Origin: Pirellulales bacterium | GTDB lineage: Bacteria > Planctomycetota > Planctomycetia > Pirellulales > Thermoguttaceae | Length of the DNA stretch: 35,246 nucleotides | Assembly (NCBI GenBank): GCA_016933425.1 | Contig: JAFGAY010000058.1 | Coordinates: 1 to 35,246, forward strand | Reading direction: 5' to 3' | Shown: positions 1-7,576 of the stretch, piece after piece | How positions within the stretch are numbered: the stretch's first letter is position 1 | How the letters are laid out: each line of letters starts with the position of its first letter | The notes under the pieces: model-generated | What the model was told of the DNA's origin: nothing | Database searches by the model: none | What the model saw: only the letters and a program-made list of their open reading frames with translations | Program-made: the position numbers and the translations under genes

Positions 1-123
1 CTGGGTCCGACGCTGGCGTTCGACCCGGCCACCGAGACGTTCCCCGGCAACGACCAGGCCAACGCCATGCTCACCCGCGAGTATCGCAAACCTTTCGTCG
101 TTCCCCCGGCCGGCGAAGTGTAG
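1..123 (+). CDS. Gfo/Idh/MocA-type oxidoreductase, C-terminal fragment
   Basis: Only the last 40 codons and a TAG stop are in the window, so the gene starts to the left. The tail has the pattern of planctomycete Gfo/Idh/MocA dehydrogenases: a GPTLAFDPATETF strand, a GNDQAN helix start, then MLTREYRKPFVVP. In that family this C-terminal tail follows the substrate-binding alpha/beta domain. The NAD(P)-binding Rossmann part is not visible, so the substrate and any export signal cannot be judged. The assignment rests on recalled similarity of the tail only. A strong hairpin terminator follows about 37 bases after the stop. Confidence 0.62.
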   Translation: MGPTLAFDPATETFPGNDQANAMLTREYRKPFVVPPAGEV

Positions 124-159
124 AACGCGGCGCATTGCCGCAATCGATGCGCGATGAAA

Positions 160-194
160 AGGAGCGGGCCCACCACCGGGGCCCGCTCCTTTAT
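160..194. terminator. Bidirectional intrinsic terminator between convergent genes
   Basis: A perfect 12-bp stem (160-171 with 179-190; left arm AGGAGCGGGCCC) encloses a 7-nt loop. It is followed by TTATAAAA on the plus strand and preceded by GATGAAAA, which reads TTTTCATC on the minus strand. It lies between the oxidoreductase gene (plus, ends 123) and the PEP-CTERM gene (minus, ends 226), so it can stop transcription from both sides. Confidence 0.8.
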
Positions 195-225
195 AAAAAC
201 TCGATCCACGGATGCGAGTCGTGGT

Positions 226-1458
226 TTATCTTTTGCGACGAAGCGTCGCAACGCCGCAGGCCGCTAGAGCGCCCAGCAGCAGCGAAATCGTTCCCGGCTC
301 GGGAACGGCCGTCAGCGCGTCGATGTCGCCTTCCCCGTAAGGAGCCGACGCCGCCACCGACAGGCCGATCAGGTTGGAAATGTAGACGACGTTCGCCATC
401 AATCCCCCGGACTCGTTGCCGGTAAGATCGTCAACGATAGTCGTGTCCGGGTCGTCCTCGTCGACGCTGAACAAGAGACACACGATCCGGTCGCCCACGA
501 GGGCGCCCGTCGGGTCCATGCCGAACAGATCGCGATAGGTTTCGAAGTCGACGGTGACAAACTCGAAAGCGTCGACGTCGGTGTCCTGCGGCAGACCGAG
601 ATTCATCACGTCGTCCAGCACTTGGACCTTATTGACCCCGGCCAACGTCATGACGGTCATGTAAATCCCGCCCGGATCGTCGCCCATGTTGGCTTCGTGG
701 TCCGGCGACCAATACCAGAAGGGACAATCCTCAATCGGGTGATAGAGGTCCAGGGCGTCCACATCGTCGTCCATCATTGTGTCCGGCGGGTTGGGCCCCA
801 AACCGAGCGCCACTTCGTCGCGCACCGCGCCGAGCGTCCCCGGGCTCCAGCCCACGAACGGTCCAACGTCCTGGTACACTTCGATATTGCGATCGGGAAG
901 AACCTTGGTCGGCACGTTGCCCGTGTTGTACCAGCCGGGCGCTGCGTCGTCGTCGAACGAAAGGAACAGCACCGTCGGTTCGTGGGCAATGCAATTATTC
1001 ATGCCTTGCGGCACAACGACCACCGGGCCCATGTGCTGGGGCATAACAATCTCAAAGCAGAGCTGGTCCTCGCCGTCCAGGTCGAAGTACTCGCGATAGT
1101 ACTCCTCGGTAATGCCCGGCGCGGCGGTGCCGCCGCCGGCGCCAACCAGAGCGGGCGACGGCTGGAGCGCGGTTTGGTAGGGATAGCCCACGTTCGGCCC
1201 GTCGCCATCGCCGTCGCCGTCGGTCGGGAAGGGCGTAATGCTGTCGTCCTTCTGACGCACCGGCTGCTGGCCGAGAATCTGGGGTTCCTCGTAGACGTCG
1301 CCGCAATCCATCCACTCGTTGCCCTGATTGCCCCCCGGATCACTCCGGTCCAGGTCGCTGCCCAGGTCGGTCGAAAACTCGAACCTCTGGGCCGTCGCCG
1401 AGTTGGCCACGAATGCGGCCAGCGCCATCAAAATCAACACAAACACCAATTTTTTCAT
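226..1458 (-). CDS. Secreted acidic PEP-CTERM protein
   Basis: A 410-residue protein starting at ATG 1458 with MKKLVFVLILMALAAFVANS, a clear Sec signal peptide. A longer reading frame starts 20 codons upstream, but its extra residues precede the signal peptide, so the inner start is preferred; an AAAAGGGG stretch precedes it by about 10 bases. The mature part is rich in Asp, Glu and Gly (for example a DGDGDGDG run), low in Lys, and matches no domain I recognise. The C-terminus is a textbook PEP-CTERM sorting signal: VPEPG, a hydrophobic stretch, then the basic tail RRKR. In this system an exosortase/EpsH-type enzyme processes the signal at the membrane; none is in the window. Role unknown, probably extracellular or envelope. 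Confidence 0.85.
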   Translation of the reverse strand: MKKLVFVLILMALAAFVANSATAQRFEFSTDLGSDLDRSDPGGNQGNEWMDCGDVYEEPQILGQQPVRQKDDSITPFPTDGDGDGDGPNVGYPYQTALQPSPALVGAGGGTAAPGITEEYYREYFDLDGEDQLCFEIVMPQHMGPVVVVPQGMNNCIAHEPTVLFLSFDDDAAPGWYNTGNVPTKVLPDRNIEVYQDVGPFVGWSPGTLGAVRDEVALGLGPNPPDTMMDDDVDALDLYHPIEDCPFWYWSPDHEANMGDDPGGIYMTVMTLAGVNKVQVLDDVMNLGLPQDTDVDAFEFVTVDFETYRDLFGMDPTGALVGDRIVCLLFSVDEDDPDTTIVDDLTGNESGGLMANVVYISNLIGLSVAASAPYGEGDIDALTAVPEPGTISLLLGALAACGVATLRRKR

Positions 1459-1841
1459 CACTAGCAGACCCCTTTTTAGAAAAGCAAGATGCCATGGGGG
1501 TGAAACAAACGGACGCATATCGAATGCCTGCCACTCCGTGCCTATCAGGCACCGCCGCCACGCAACCCATGGCGCCTTTCACGACCGCCAAGATGGCCCT
1601 CGAGCCGCGCACGCCGGGAACCGGCGCGACCCACCACCCGCGGCTGCCCGCCGCGTCTTGGCGATGCCTGCTAACCGCAACGAACGTCCGACGCACTTCG
1701 GAATGAATAGATGAGAATTCGTGTTGGCGTTACCCCCATTCCGAAGAGGACTGCGATGAGCTTAACACAATGACCCTCTTTCGTCAACCACTTGGTCCAC
1801 CATTCGTGAGTACCTATACCGGGGGCCCCTATTCTAGGAAG
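1459..1841. other. Intergenic region with a degenerate palindrome
   Basis: About 380 bases without a credible gene. It should hold the promoter of the minus-strand PEP-CTERM gene, but no clear box was found. At 1538-1552 a 6-bp perfect palindrome (GTGCCT-ATC-AGGCAC) resembles the core of the GTAG-headed REP family at 2911 and elsewhere, without the GTAG head. The right end runs into the pyrimidine tract that encodes the tail of the next gene. Confidence 0.5.
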
Positions 1842-2882
1842 TTACACTCTCTCCTTCCCTTTCCCCCCTTTCCCATCTTCCCTTGTCGCCTCCTGGCGAA
1901 TCCTCGCGTCGGCCGCCATGCGGAACCAGAACCAAACGGTCGAAATCAGAAACATGGTCAGCGCCACGATGTGGTCCCAACGCAACGACTCGACAAGCGG
2001 CGGTTCATAGCGATCGAACATCTCGTCGAGGTCGATCTTTTCGCCGCCATAGATGCTCAGCAACGCCGCCAGGTCCTCGCGCGAAAGCCGCCCGGGAATC
2101 GCCCGGACACAGCCGTCGGCCATGAGGACGTGGCCCCCGATCGGCACGCTCCGGATGAAATAGCTCCCCTGGCTGAAATGGTTGCTCCGCGGCACGCTCG
2201 TCTTGCCTCCCGCCGGGCCCAGGGCTTCGTCGAGCGTAACGTCGCGGGGTTCCGCCCAGGGAATCCCGCTATCGGCCACCTCGACCAGCAGGATCGTGTT
2301 GCTCGGCCCGTCGGTAAATTCGTCGAGCGTGCTCCCTCGCTCCCCCGGCCAAGCCGTCCCGGGACCGGTCACGGCGAGGTAGGAGGTATGCCGACCGTCG
2401 TTGTTTTTAACACTCGGGCAACCAAAACTCGTGATCGGGCTCGCCAAAGCGCGGTTGCTCGGCGCGTTCCAGGGTTCGTCATAATGACAGACACTGTGGA
2501 GGCTCGTTTCCTCCATGTGCGCTAGCAGCAACGACCGCCATCCGTGCAACCGTTTTCCGTTCGCATCAGTAACATACGCCGGAGGAAAACAACCGTGAGT
2601 TTTGTAGTAGCAATGCAGCGCCAGTCCAACTTGTTTGAGATTGTTCATGCAGCAAGCGCGCCGACCCGCCTCTCGAATGGACGACACTGCCGGCAACAAC
2701 AAACCGATCCCCAGCACAATGGCAATCACCGCCAGTATCGCGCACCCAAGACGCTTAACGTGGAATCCAACCCCAATGATAACGCAAAACAGCGTCACCA
2801 TGATCCCCGCCGGCCCGAACGCCGCCATCGACGAGGCCAGCACGACAAACAGCACCAGAAGCGTTTTCAGCGTGAATTGCAC
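1842..2882 (-). CDS. DUF1559-family membrane protein
   Basis: A 346-residue protein with a GTG start at 2882, preceded by AAAGGGGA at good spacing. The N-terminus has two or three membrane segments (about residues 5-35 and 47-66). They are followed by the DUF1559 hallmark LLPAVSSIREAGRRACCMNN LKQ and a LALHCYYKTHGCFPP-type segment. In canonical members this region follows a single pseudopilin-like N-terminal helix; here the N-methylation motif is absent and extra helices replace it. A further hydrophobic segment lies near residues 302-323. The last residues (GKGGKGKERV) are encoded by a long polypurine tract related to low-complexity tracts elsewhere in the window. DUF1559 proteins are greatly expanded in planctomycetes; their function is not established. 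Confidence 0.82.
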   Translation of the reverse strand: MQFTLKTLLVLFVVLASSMAAFGPAGIMVTLFCVIIGVGFHVKRLGCAILAVIAIVLGIGLLLPAVSSIREAGRRACCMNNLKQVGLALHCYYKTHGCFPPAYVTDANGKRLHGWRSLLLAHMEETSLHSVCHYDEPWNAPSNRALASPITSFGCPSVKNNDGRHTSYLAVTGPGTAWPGERGSTLDEFTDGPSNTILLVEVADSGIPWAEPRDVTLDEALGPAGGKTSVPRSNHFSQGSYFIRSVPIGGHVLMADGCVRAIPGRLSREDLAALLSIYGGEKIDLDEMFDRYEPPLVESLRWDHIVALTMFLISTVWFWFRMAADARIRQEATREDGKGGKGKERV

Positions 2883-2908
2883 GTCGTTCCCCTTTGTTTC
2901 ACGACCTT

Positions 2909-3026
2909 TCGTAGGTCAGGCACCCCGTGCCTGACAAACCCAATCCGATGGATCGTGTGGGTGTCGTTTTTGGTTGTCGTTTTGGGTGTGAGTTTGGTTG
3001 TCAGGCACGGGGTGCCTGACCTACGA
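2909..3026. repeat. Inverted REP doublet (REPIN-like)
   Basis: Two near-palindromic units face each other. The left one (2911-2935) reads GTAG then GTCAGGCACCCC...GTGCCTGAC. The right one (3000-3024) is its exact reverse complement. Over 2909-2937 and 2998-3026 the two arms pair perfectly for 29 bp around a 60-base spacer. The GTAG tetranucleotide followed by a palindrome is the known architecture of REP elements used by REP-associated tyrosine transposases. The right unit supplies the last residues and stop codon of the M16 gene. Confidence 0.85.
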
Positions 3027-4266
3027 GAGAGTTTGGCGGGCGGACGTCGGTTCGGGGGCCGATGGTCATCATCGTGCCGCGCGTCAGCGGAAACTCGCGC
3101 AGGAGCGAGTTCACCTCGTCGAGCGAAACGGCTTCGAGCGTCGCCAGTTCGTCGGCGACGCTCTGGTACTCGCGCCGCACGATCCAATCGCCGCCGACCA
3201 TGAACAGCCGTCCCCGGGGCCGCTCGCCCGAGAGGACCAGCCGCGAACGGACCTTGTTTTTCGCCTGGCGTAGTTCGTCCTCGTCGACCCCCTCGCGCTC
3301 GGCCCGAGCATACAGGTCGCGCACCCGGCGGAGATTGTCGTCGATTGTTTCGGGCGAGCAACCCAGGTAGGTCATCATGACGCCGGCCCCCTCGTATTCG
3401 CAATGGTTCAGTCCGGCGTGTTCGACCAGACCCGGCTCAACCAGTTCCCAATAGAGCCGGCTCCCCAGCTCATCGCCCAGTATCGTGGCCAGCAGCTTGG
3501 CCGCGTGGCGCCGCGGGCTTTCGGCCGAAGGGCCCGGCGCCAGACCGACGGCGTACTGCTGGATCGCCGAATGTTTTTCGACCACGAGAAACTGGTCGAT
3601 CGGCTCGAATTCGGGCACGAGCCGCTCGGCCACCACGGACGGCCACATGCCGCAAGTGCGATCGGCCACGTTGACTAGCGCGTCGAAATCGATCCGGCCC
3701 GCGGCGGCCAACACGACGTTGGCGGGTCCGTATCGCCGGCGGACGTAGTCGCGCATGGCGGCCAGTGAAAGCCTTTCGATGCTTTCGACCGTGCCTAGCA
3801 CGCTGTGCGACAGGGGATGGGCGCCGAAAAACGCGGCCCGGCATTTGTCGTCGGCCCCAAACGGCGGCATGTCCTCATACATGCAGATTTCTTCGACGAT
3901 CACTTTTTTTTCAGTCTCGAAATCCTCCTCGCGCAGCGCCGGCCGCAGGATGTCGGCCAGCAGCGCGACGGTCGCATCCTGGTACTCGGGCAGCACGGCC
4001 GCGTAGAAAATCGTGTGTTCCTCGCTCGTGCAGGCGTTGTAGTGGGCGCCCAGTTCGTCGAACTCGCGATTCACGTCGTCGGCCGATCGGCTTTCGGTTC
4101 CCTTGAACGCCATATGCTCCAGAAAGTGGCTCACTCCGGCCACGTCGGCCGTCTCGTCGCGGGAGCCGGCGCGCACGAAAAAACCCAGCGCCGTCGAATA
4201 GGCCTCGGGATTGACCTCGGCGACCACCTCCAGCCCATTGTCCAGCGTACGGTTACGAAACTCCAT
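3001..4266 (-). CDS. M16 metallopeptidase, zinc-bearing subunit
   Basis: A 421-residue protein starting at ATG 4266 (MEFRNRTLDNGL). The reading frame extends 25 codons upstream, but that part overlaps the preceding gene and looks unlike the family. The zinc motif HFLEH lies at residues 47-51 and the distal glutamate at about E126 (VEEICMYED), so the inverzincin site is complete. The C-terminal half lacks the substrate-binding R/Y pair: the aligned segment reads ELVEPGLVEHAG. The start overlaps the stop of the upstream M16 gene by 14 bases, suggesting translational coupling and a hetero-complex. The last seven residues (VGQAPRA) and the TGA stop are encoded by a REP palindrome. There is no signal peptide, so a cytoplasmic oligopeptidase or processing peptidase is likely. 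Confidence 0.88.
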   Translation of the reverse strand: MEFRNRTLDNGLEVVAEVNPEAYSTALGFFVRAGSRDETADVAGVSHFLEHMAFKGTESRSADDVNREFDELGAHYNACTSEEHTIFYAAVLPEYQDATVALLADILRPALREEDFETEKKVIVEEICMYEDMPPFGADDKCRAAFFGAHPLSHSVLGTVESIERLSLAAMRDYVRRRYGPANVVLAAAGRIDFDALVNVADRTCGMWPSVVAERLVPEFEPIDQFLVVEKHSAIQQYAVGLAPGPSAESPRRHAAKLLATILGDELGSRLYWELVEPGLVEHAGLNHCEYEGAGVMMTYLGCSPETIDDNLRRVRDLYARAEREGVDEDELRQAKNKVRSRLVLSGERPRGRLFMVGGDWIVRREYQSVADELATLEAVSLDEVNSLLREFPLTRGTMMTIGPRTDVRPPNSLVGQAPRA

Positions 4267-5497
4267 CGGGCATCTCCAGTTGCTTGGGCCCCAACGTGAC
4301 CACCGTGAAATCGCGCGGCGGGCACTCGGCCAGATATGCATTGATTGATTCGCGCGTGAGCCGGTCGATTCGCCGGCCGACTTCGTCGAGCGTCCTTGCC
4401 CGGCCTAGGTGGTACCAGTCGCGGGCCAGGCTTGAACTTCGCGCCGAGCTCGATTCTTGCTGCATGATCAGCGCGCTTTTGATCCGGGCCTTGAGCCGGT
4501 CGAGTTCGTGTCGCTCGACCCCTTGGCCCAAGCGGACGAGCTCGCCGATGGTCACGTCGAGCGTTTGCTGGGCCCGATCGGCGCTGGTGCCCGCCTGGCA
4601 AAACACGCCGCCGCAATCGCGCAGCGAATGACACGTCGCGTGGATCGAATAGCACAGTCCGCGGCGCTCGCGGACCTCGGTGAACAGCCGAGCGCTCATT
4701 CCGCCGCTCAAGACGCCCACCGCGCCCCAGGCCTCGAAATACCGGTCGTCGCGATAGGGCACGCTCGGATAGGCGACTCCGATTTGCGTTTGTTGCGATT
4801 CGTGGTCCACGTGGCCGGCGGTCGGCCGGTTGGCGGCCTGGTCCGCCGGCGCGGCGGGACTGCCTTGCCAGCGGCTAAACAGCCGGTCCACTTCCTGTTT
4901 CAGCCGCTCCCAGTCGAACCGCCCGGCCACGCCCAGGATCGTTCCCTCGGGCCGAAAACGCTCGGCGACGAACCGCCGGACGTCGCCGATCGCGGTCGAC
5001 TCGACGCCTTCCCGATCGCCCTGCGACGGCCGCCCCCACGGGGCGCGATAATATCGGCGGCGCAGTTCGATGGCCAGTTTTTGCGCCGGCTCGTCCTCGG
5101 TCGCCTGGATATCCTGGAGCATGATCTGCCGGACCATTTCCAGATGCTCTTCCGGCAGGTGCGGCCGTTGGAGCAGATCGGCGTAGATCTCAAGCGCCGC
5201 GAAAAAATTCTCGCAAAGCGTCACCCCGCTCAGGCATCCGTGGGCATCCGAGACCGACTCGTTCCGCTCAACGCCCAGGTGGTCCAGATCGAGGACGAGC
5301 CGGCGGTTGTCGCGCTGGCCGGCGCCGCGCGGGACCATTTCCATGACAAAACTCGCCAGCCCCCCGCGATCGGCCGGATCATGCGCGCAGCCGGCCGGCA
5401 CGAGAAACGTGAACGCCGCCGATTGCAACGACGGCATCGGCTCGGCCACCAGCACCAGGCCGTTGGCAAACACATGGGACAAAATCGTCGCGTTCAC
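4253..5497 (-). CDS. M16 peptidase-like subunit lacking the zinc site
   Basis: A 414-residue protein. The chosen start is GTG 5497, preceded by AAGGAG five bases upstream; an alternative start 18 codons earlier lacks such a site and adds non-family sequence. The fold is M16 (NGLVLVAEPMPS at the N-terminus). The position of HxxEH reads SFVME (residues 49-53), so both histidines and the catalytic glutamate are gone. The C-terminal domain keeps the R/Y pair in VRERRGLCYS (R276 and Y283), which binds the substrate backbone in M16B enzymes. With the downstream gene it forms a pair with complementary halves of the active site, as in mitochondrial processing peptidase and the described Sphingomonas heterodimeric M16B enzyme. 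It lies about 95 bases after the GNAT gene, probably in one operon. Confidence 0.86.
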   Translation of the reverse strand: MNATILSHVFANGLVLVAEPMPSLQSAAFTFLVPAGCAHDPADRGGLASFVMEMVPRGAGQRDNRRLVLDLDHLGVERNESVSDAHGCLSGVTLCENFFAALEIYADLLQRPHLPEEHLEMVRQIMLQDIQATEDEPAQKLAIELRRRYYRAPWGRPSQGDREGVESTAIGDVRRFVAERFRPEGTILGVAGRFDWERLKQEVDRLFSRWQGSPAAPADQAANRPTAGHVDHESQQTQIGVAYPSVPYRDDRYFEAWGAVGVLSGGMSARLFTEVRERRGLCYSIHATCHSLRDCGGVFCQAGTSADRAQQTLDVTIGELVRLGQGVERHELDRLKARIKSALIMQQESSSARSSSLARDWYHLGRARTLDEVGRRIDRLTRESINAYLAECPPRDFTVVTLGPKQLEMPDGVS

Positions 5498-5592
5498 GAA
5501 ATCTCCTTGGAACGAATCTCGATGCGAAAAAAATATCGCCGCGCGAGACAATCACGCGGCGGGGGCTTAGGGCACGGCGGCCTCGAAGGGTT

Positions 5593-6153
5593 TCAAAGAT
5601 AGGCAACCTCGGCGGCCTTGAAAACGGTCTTCACCACGACGAACCCCTCCTGGCGATACAGACGAATGGCCGCGTGGTTTTCGGCGGTCACCTCAAGCGA
5701 AACGCAACAAAGCCCCGCCCGCTGAAAACCCTCGAGCGCGCGGCGCAACAGACTTCGCCCCAGACCGCGGCCGCGGTGCCTGGGCACCACTCCCACGTTC
5801 TGGATCGAACCATAACCGTTCCGCGTATCGAGCCCTTGAATCGTCCCGCAGTTCTCGGGCTGGCTCGTCTCGGGATCGTCGAAAATCGCCAGCCAGGTGG
5901 CCTCGGGCAGAAAACCCGCCTTGGCCGCGATTTCACGCATTAGTCGCAGGCAACCCATCCGATCGCCCAGACACGGAAACACATGGGCGTCCATTTCGTC
6001 GTGGAAGCTCAAAAACTTGGTTTGGGCGTGCAATTCCAAAAGCTCCGGCGCCCACGCTGCCAGCCGATAGCCCGGGGACACCTCGACCTCCGAGAAATCA
6101 CGCCCTCGCAAATCGACTTCCATTCGGTATCGCTTGAAATAAGTCGATGCCAT
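5593..6153 (-). CDS. GNAT-family N-acetyltransferase
   Basis: A 186-residue protein starting at ATG 6153 (MASTYFKRYRMEVDL); a GTG five codons upstream is an alternative. The acetyl-CoA site is clear: NVGVVPRHRGRGLGRSLL contains the family's V-x-x-x-x-R-G-x-G pyrophosphate loop, followed by LEVTAENHAAIRLYRQEGF, the usual strand-helix ending. The N-terminal half carries a less common segment, FLSFHDEMDAHVFPCLGD, probably for acceptor recognition. The acceptor is unknown. It is the first gene of a minus-strand set with two M16 subunits, so it may modify a substrate or partner of that peptidase, but this is only context. Confidence 0.85.
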   Translation of the reverse strand: MASTYFKRYRMEVDLRGRDFSEVEVSPGYRLAAWAPELLELHAQTKFLSFHDEMDAHVFPCLGDRMGCLRLMREIAAKAGFLPEATWLAIFDDPETSQPENCGTIQGLDTRNGYGSIQNVGVVPRHRGRGLGRSLLRRALEGFQRAGLCCVSLEVTAENHAAIRLYRQEGFVVVKTVFKAAEVAYL

Positions 6154-6488
6154 GGGCTCTCGATTCACGATTCTCGGTCAGGGCGGCCTAGGAGAAACAA
6201 CGCTCGCGAAGCGCAGCGATCGCCAACACGCGGCACGGCGGGTCAATCCCGCCAGGCACTAGCCCGATCGGGGGGAATGACTGCTGCTTGTGGACGTTAC
6301 TGCAATCTACAAGGCAGCCCTGTTTCGGTCAACTTACCTACGCATTCCGACATGAAAAAACCACGTATCCCTCTCGAAACGCAACATTGGCGATTCAAGG
6401 GAACCTCGGGTAGAATGGGGGAGACCGATCTATCTTCCCCGCCTCGGCTTTTTTTCTTGAGCACCACGAACCCCGCCGGCCCCCTCCC
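6154..6488. other. Divergent intergenic region, GNAT operon / GH43 gene
   Basis: About 330 bases between divergently transcribed genes. A 6-bp hairpin (GGCGGG-TCAAT-CCCGCC, 6237-6253) lies near the GNAT start; it resembles a REP core without a GTAG head. A candidate sigma70 promoter for the GH43 gene is listed separately. No small gene or RNA was recognised. Confidence 0.45.
6387..6416 (+). promoter_or_regulatory. Candidate sigma70-type promoter of the GH43 gene
   Basis: TTGGCG (6387-6392) and TAGAAT (6411-6416) are separated by 18 bases and lie about 70 bases before the ATG at 6489. The match is moderate (TAGAAT differs from consensus at one base), so this is only a candidate. Confidence 0.35.
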
Positions 6489-7574
6489 ATGTGCCCTTTC
6501 AAGCGTTTTCTCGCGTGCCTCGTCATGGCGTTTGGCGTCATCGTTTCGCCCGCCGTCGCCGAGCAGTCAATGCTTGCCCATCTGACATCGCCCGTGATTT
6601 TCCCGGGCAGCGAAACCACGGCCTATCGCGACCCGATGGTTGTTTACCACGATGGAGTATTCCATCTTTATTGCACGTTGAGCACTTTCGAGCCCGTCGA
6701 AGGCAAGAAGGTGCTGGTCAACGCCATGGCGCACAGCCAAAGCGACGACTTGAAGCACTGGATGCCGCCCGCCCCGGTCGGTTTCACGCCGCCCGATCCC
6801 GCGCTGAACTACAGCAGCCCGGGCAACGTCATTCGCCGCGACGACCAATGGATTATGTGCCTGCAAACCTATCCGACGACGCCCGACCGCCCCCACGCCG
6901 GCACCGCCGACTCGCGCGTCTGGATCATGCGCAACAACGACAACCTGGCCAATCCGACGAAATGGAGCCCGATGGAGTTGCTTCGCGTCAAGGGCCCCGG
7001 CGTGTCCCAAGAGGACATGGGACGCATGATCGATCCGTATTTGATCGAGGACAAGGACGCGCCGGGCAAGTGGTGGTGTTTTTTCAAGGCCGCGGGAGGC
7101 GGCGTCAGCCGGTCTTTTTCCCACGACCTCAAGACGTGGACCCACGTCGGCAAATATCGCTCCTCGACCGGCGAAAACGTTTGCATTGTCCGCGACGGCG
7201 ACGACTACGCTTTGTTCACTTCGCCCGCCAATGGCGTGAACACTTACCGTTCGTCCGACCTGGCCTCCGACGATTGGACCCTTCAACGCAATATCAGGCT
7301 CGGCCAAGGACAAAAAGGTTGGGACTGGGCAAATGGGCGGCTGACGGCCGGCTACGTCCTCGATTTGCGCGATGAACCGTCCGTCGGAAAATTCGTGATG
7401 TTCTTCCACGGTTCGCGGGCGAGCAAGACCATTCCCGAAACCCACGGAATGGCTTCCATCGGCATCGCCTGGAGCAACGACCTGGCGCGCTGGAGCTGGC
7501 CTGGGATGCCCGGCGACGACAATCACCACGGTCGAGCCGAGCGGAAAAAAGCCCGAACGCGGGCAGGCCGGTGA
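6489..7574 (+). CDS. Secreted GH43-like five-bladed beta-propeller glycosidase
   Basis: A 361-residue protein with a signal peptide (residues 1-24, ending SPAVA). The first blade carries AYRDPMVVYHDGVFHLYCT with D48 in the RDP motif expected for the GH43 catalytic base. MIDPYLIED (D182) is a further conserved acidic position, and FSHDLKTWTHVG and WSNDLARWSWPG are typical blade repeats of GH43/GH32-type propellers. The substrate, likely an arabino-, galacto- or fructo-oligosaccharide, cannot be read from sequence. The expected end of the fold is about WSWPG; the next 21 basic residues (RAERKKARTRAGR) look like an accidental extension. They are encoded over the terminator of the convergent gene, whose stop lies 2 bases past this one. 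Confidence 0.78.
   Translation: MCPFKRFLACLVMAFGVIVSPAVAEQSMLAHLTSPVIFPGSETTAYRDPMVVYHDGVFHLYCTLSTFEPVEGKKVLVNAMAHSQSDDLKHWMPPAPVGFTPPDPALNYSSPGNVIRRDDQWIMCLQTYPTTPDRPHAGTADSRVWIMRNNDNLANPTKWSPMELLRVKGPGVSQEDMGRMIDPYLIEDKDAPGKWWCFFKAAGGGVSRSFSHDLKTWTHVGKYRSSTGENVCIVRDGDDYALFTSPANGVNTYRSSDLASDDWTLQRNIRLGQGQKGWDWANGRLTAGYVLDLRDEPSVGKFVMFFHGSRASKTIPETHGMASIGIAWSNDLARWSWPGMPGDDNHHGRAERKKARTRAGR
7545..7564 (-). terminator. Intrinsic terminator of the dockerin/PEP-CTERM gene
   Basis: Read on the minus strand, GCCCG-CGTT-CGGGC is followed directly by TTTTTT, a classic Rho-independent terminator just after the stop of the gene ending at 7577. It lies inside the last codons of the convergent plus-strand GH43 gene. 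Confidence 0.72.
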
Positions 7575-7576
7575 GA

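Noticed and set aside
2998-3024. Plain intrinsic terminator for the M16 gene
   Set aside because: No T tract follows the hairpin, its arms contain the gene's own stop codon, and an inverted twin with a GTAG head fits a REP doublet better.
4457-5602. 381-codon plus-strand open frame opposite the M16 gene
   Set aside because: Antisense to a conserved peptidase family gene; typical high-GC shadow composition.
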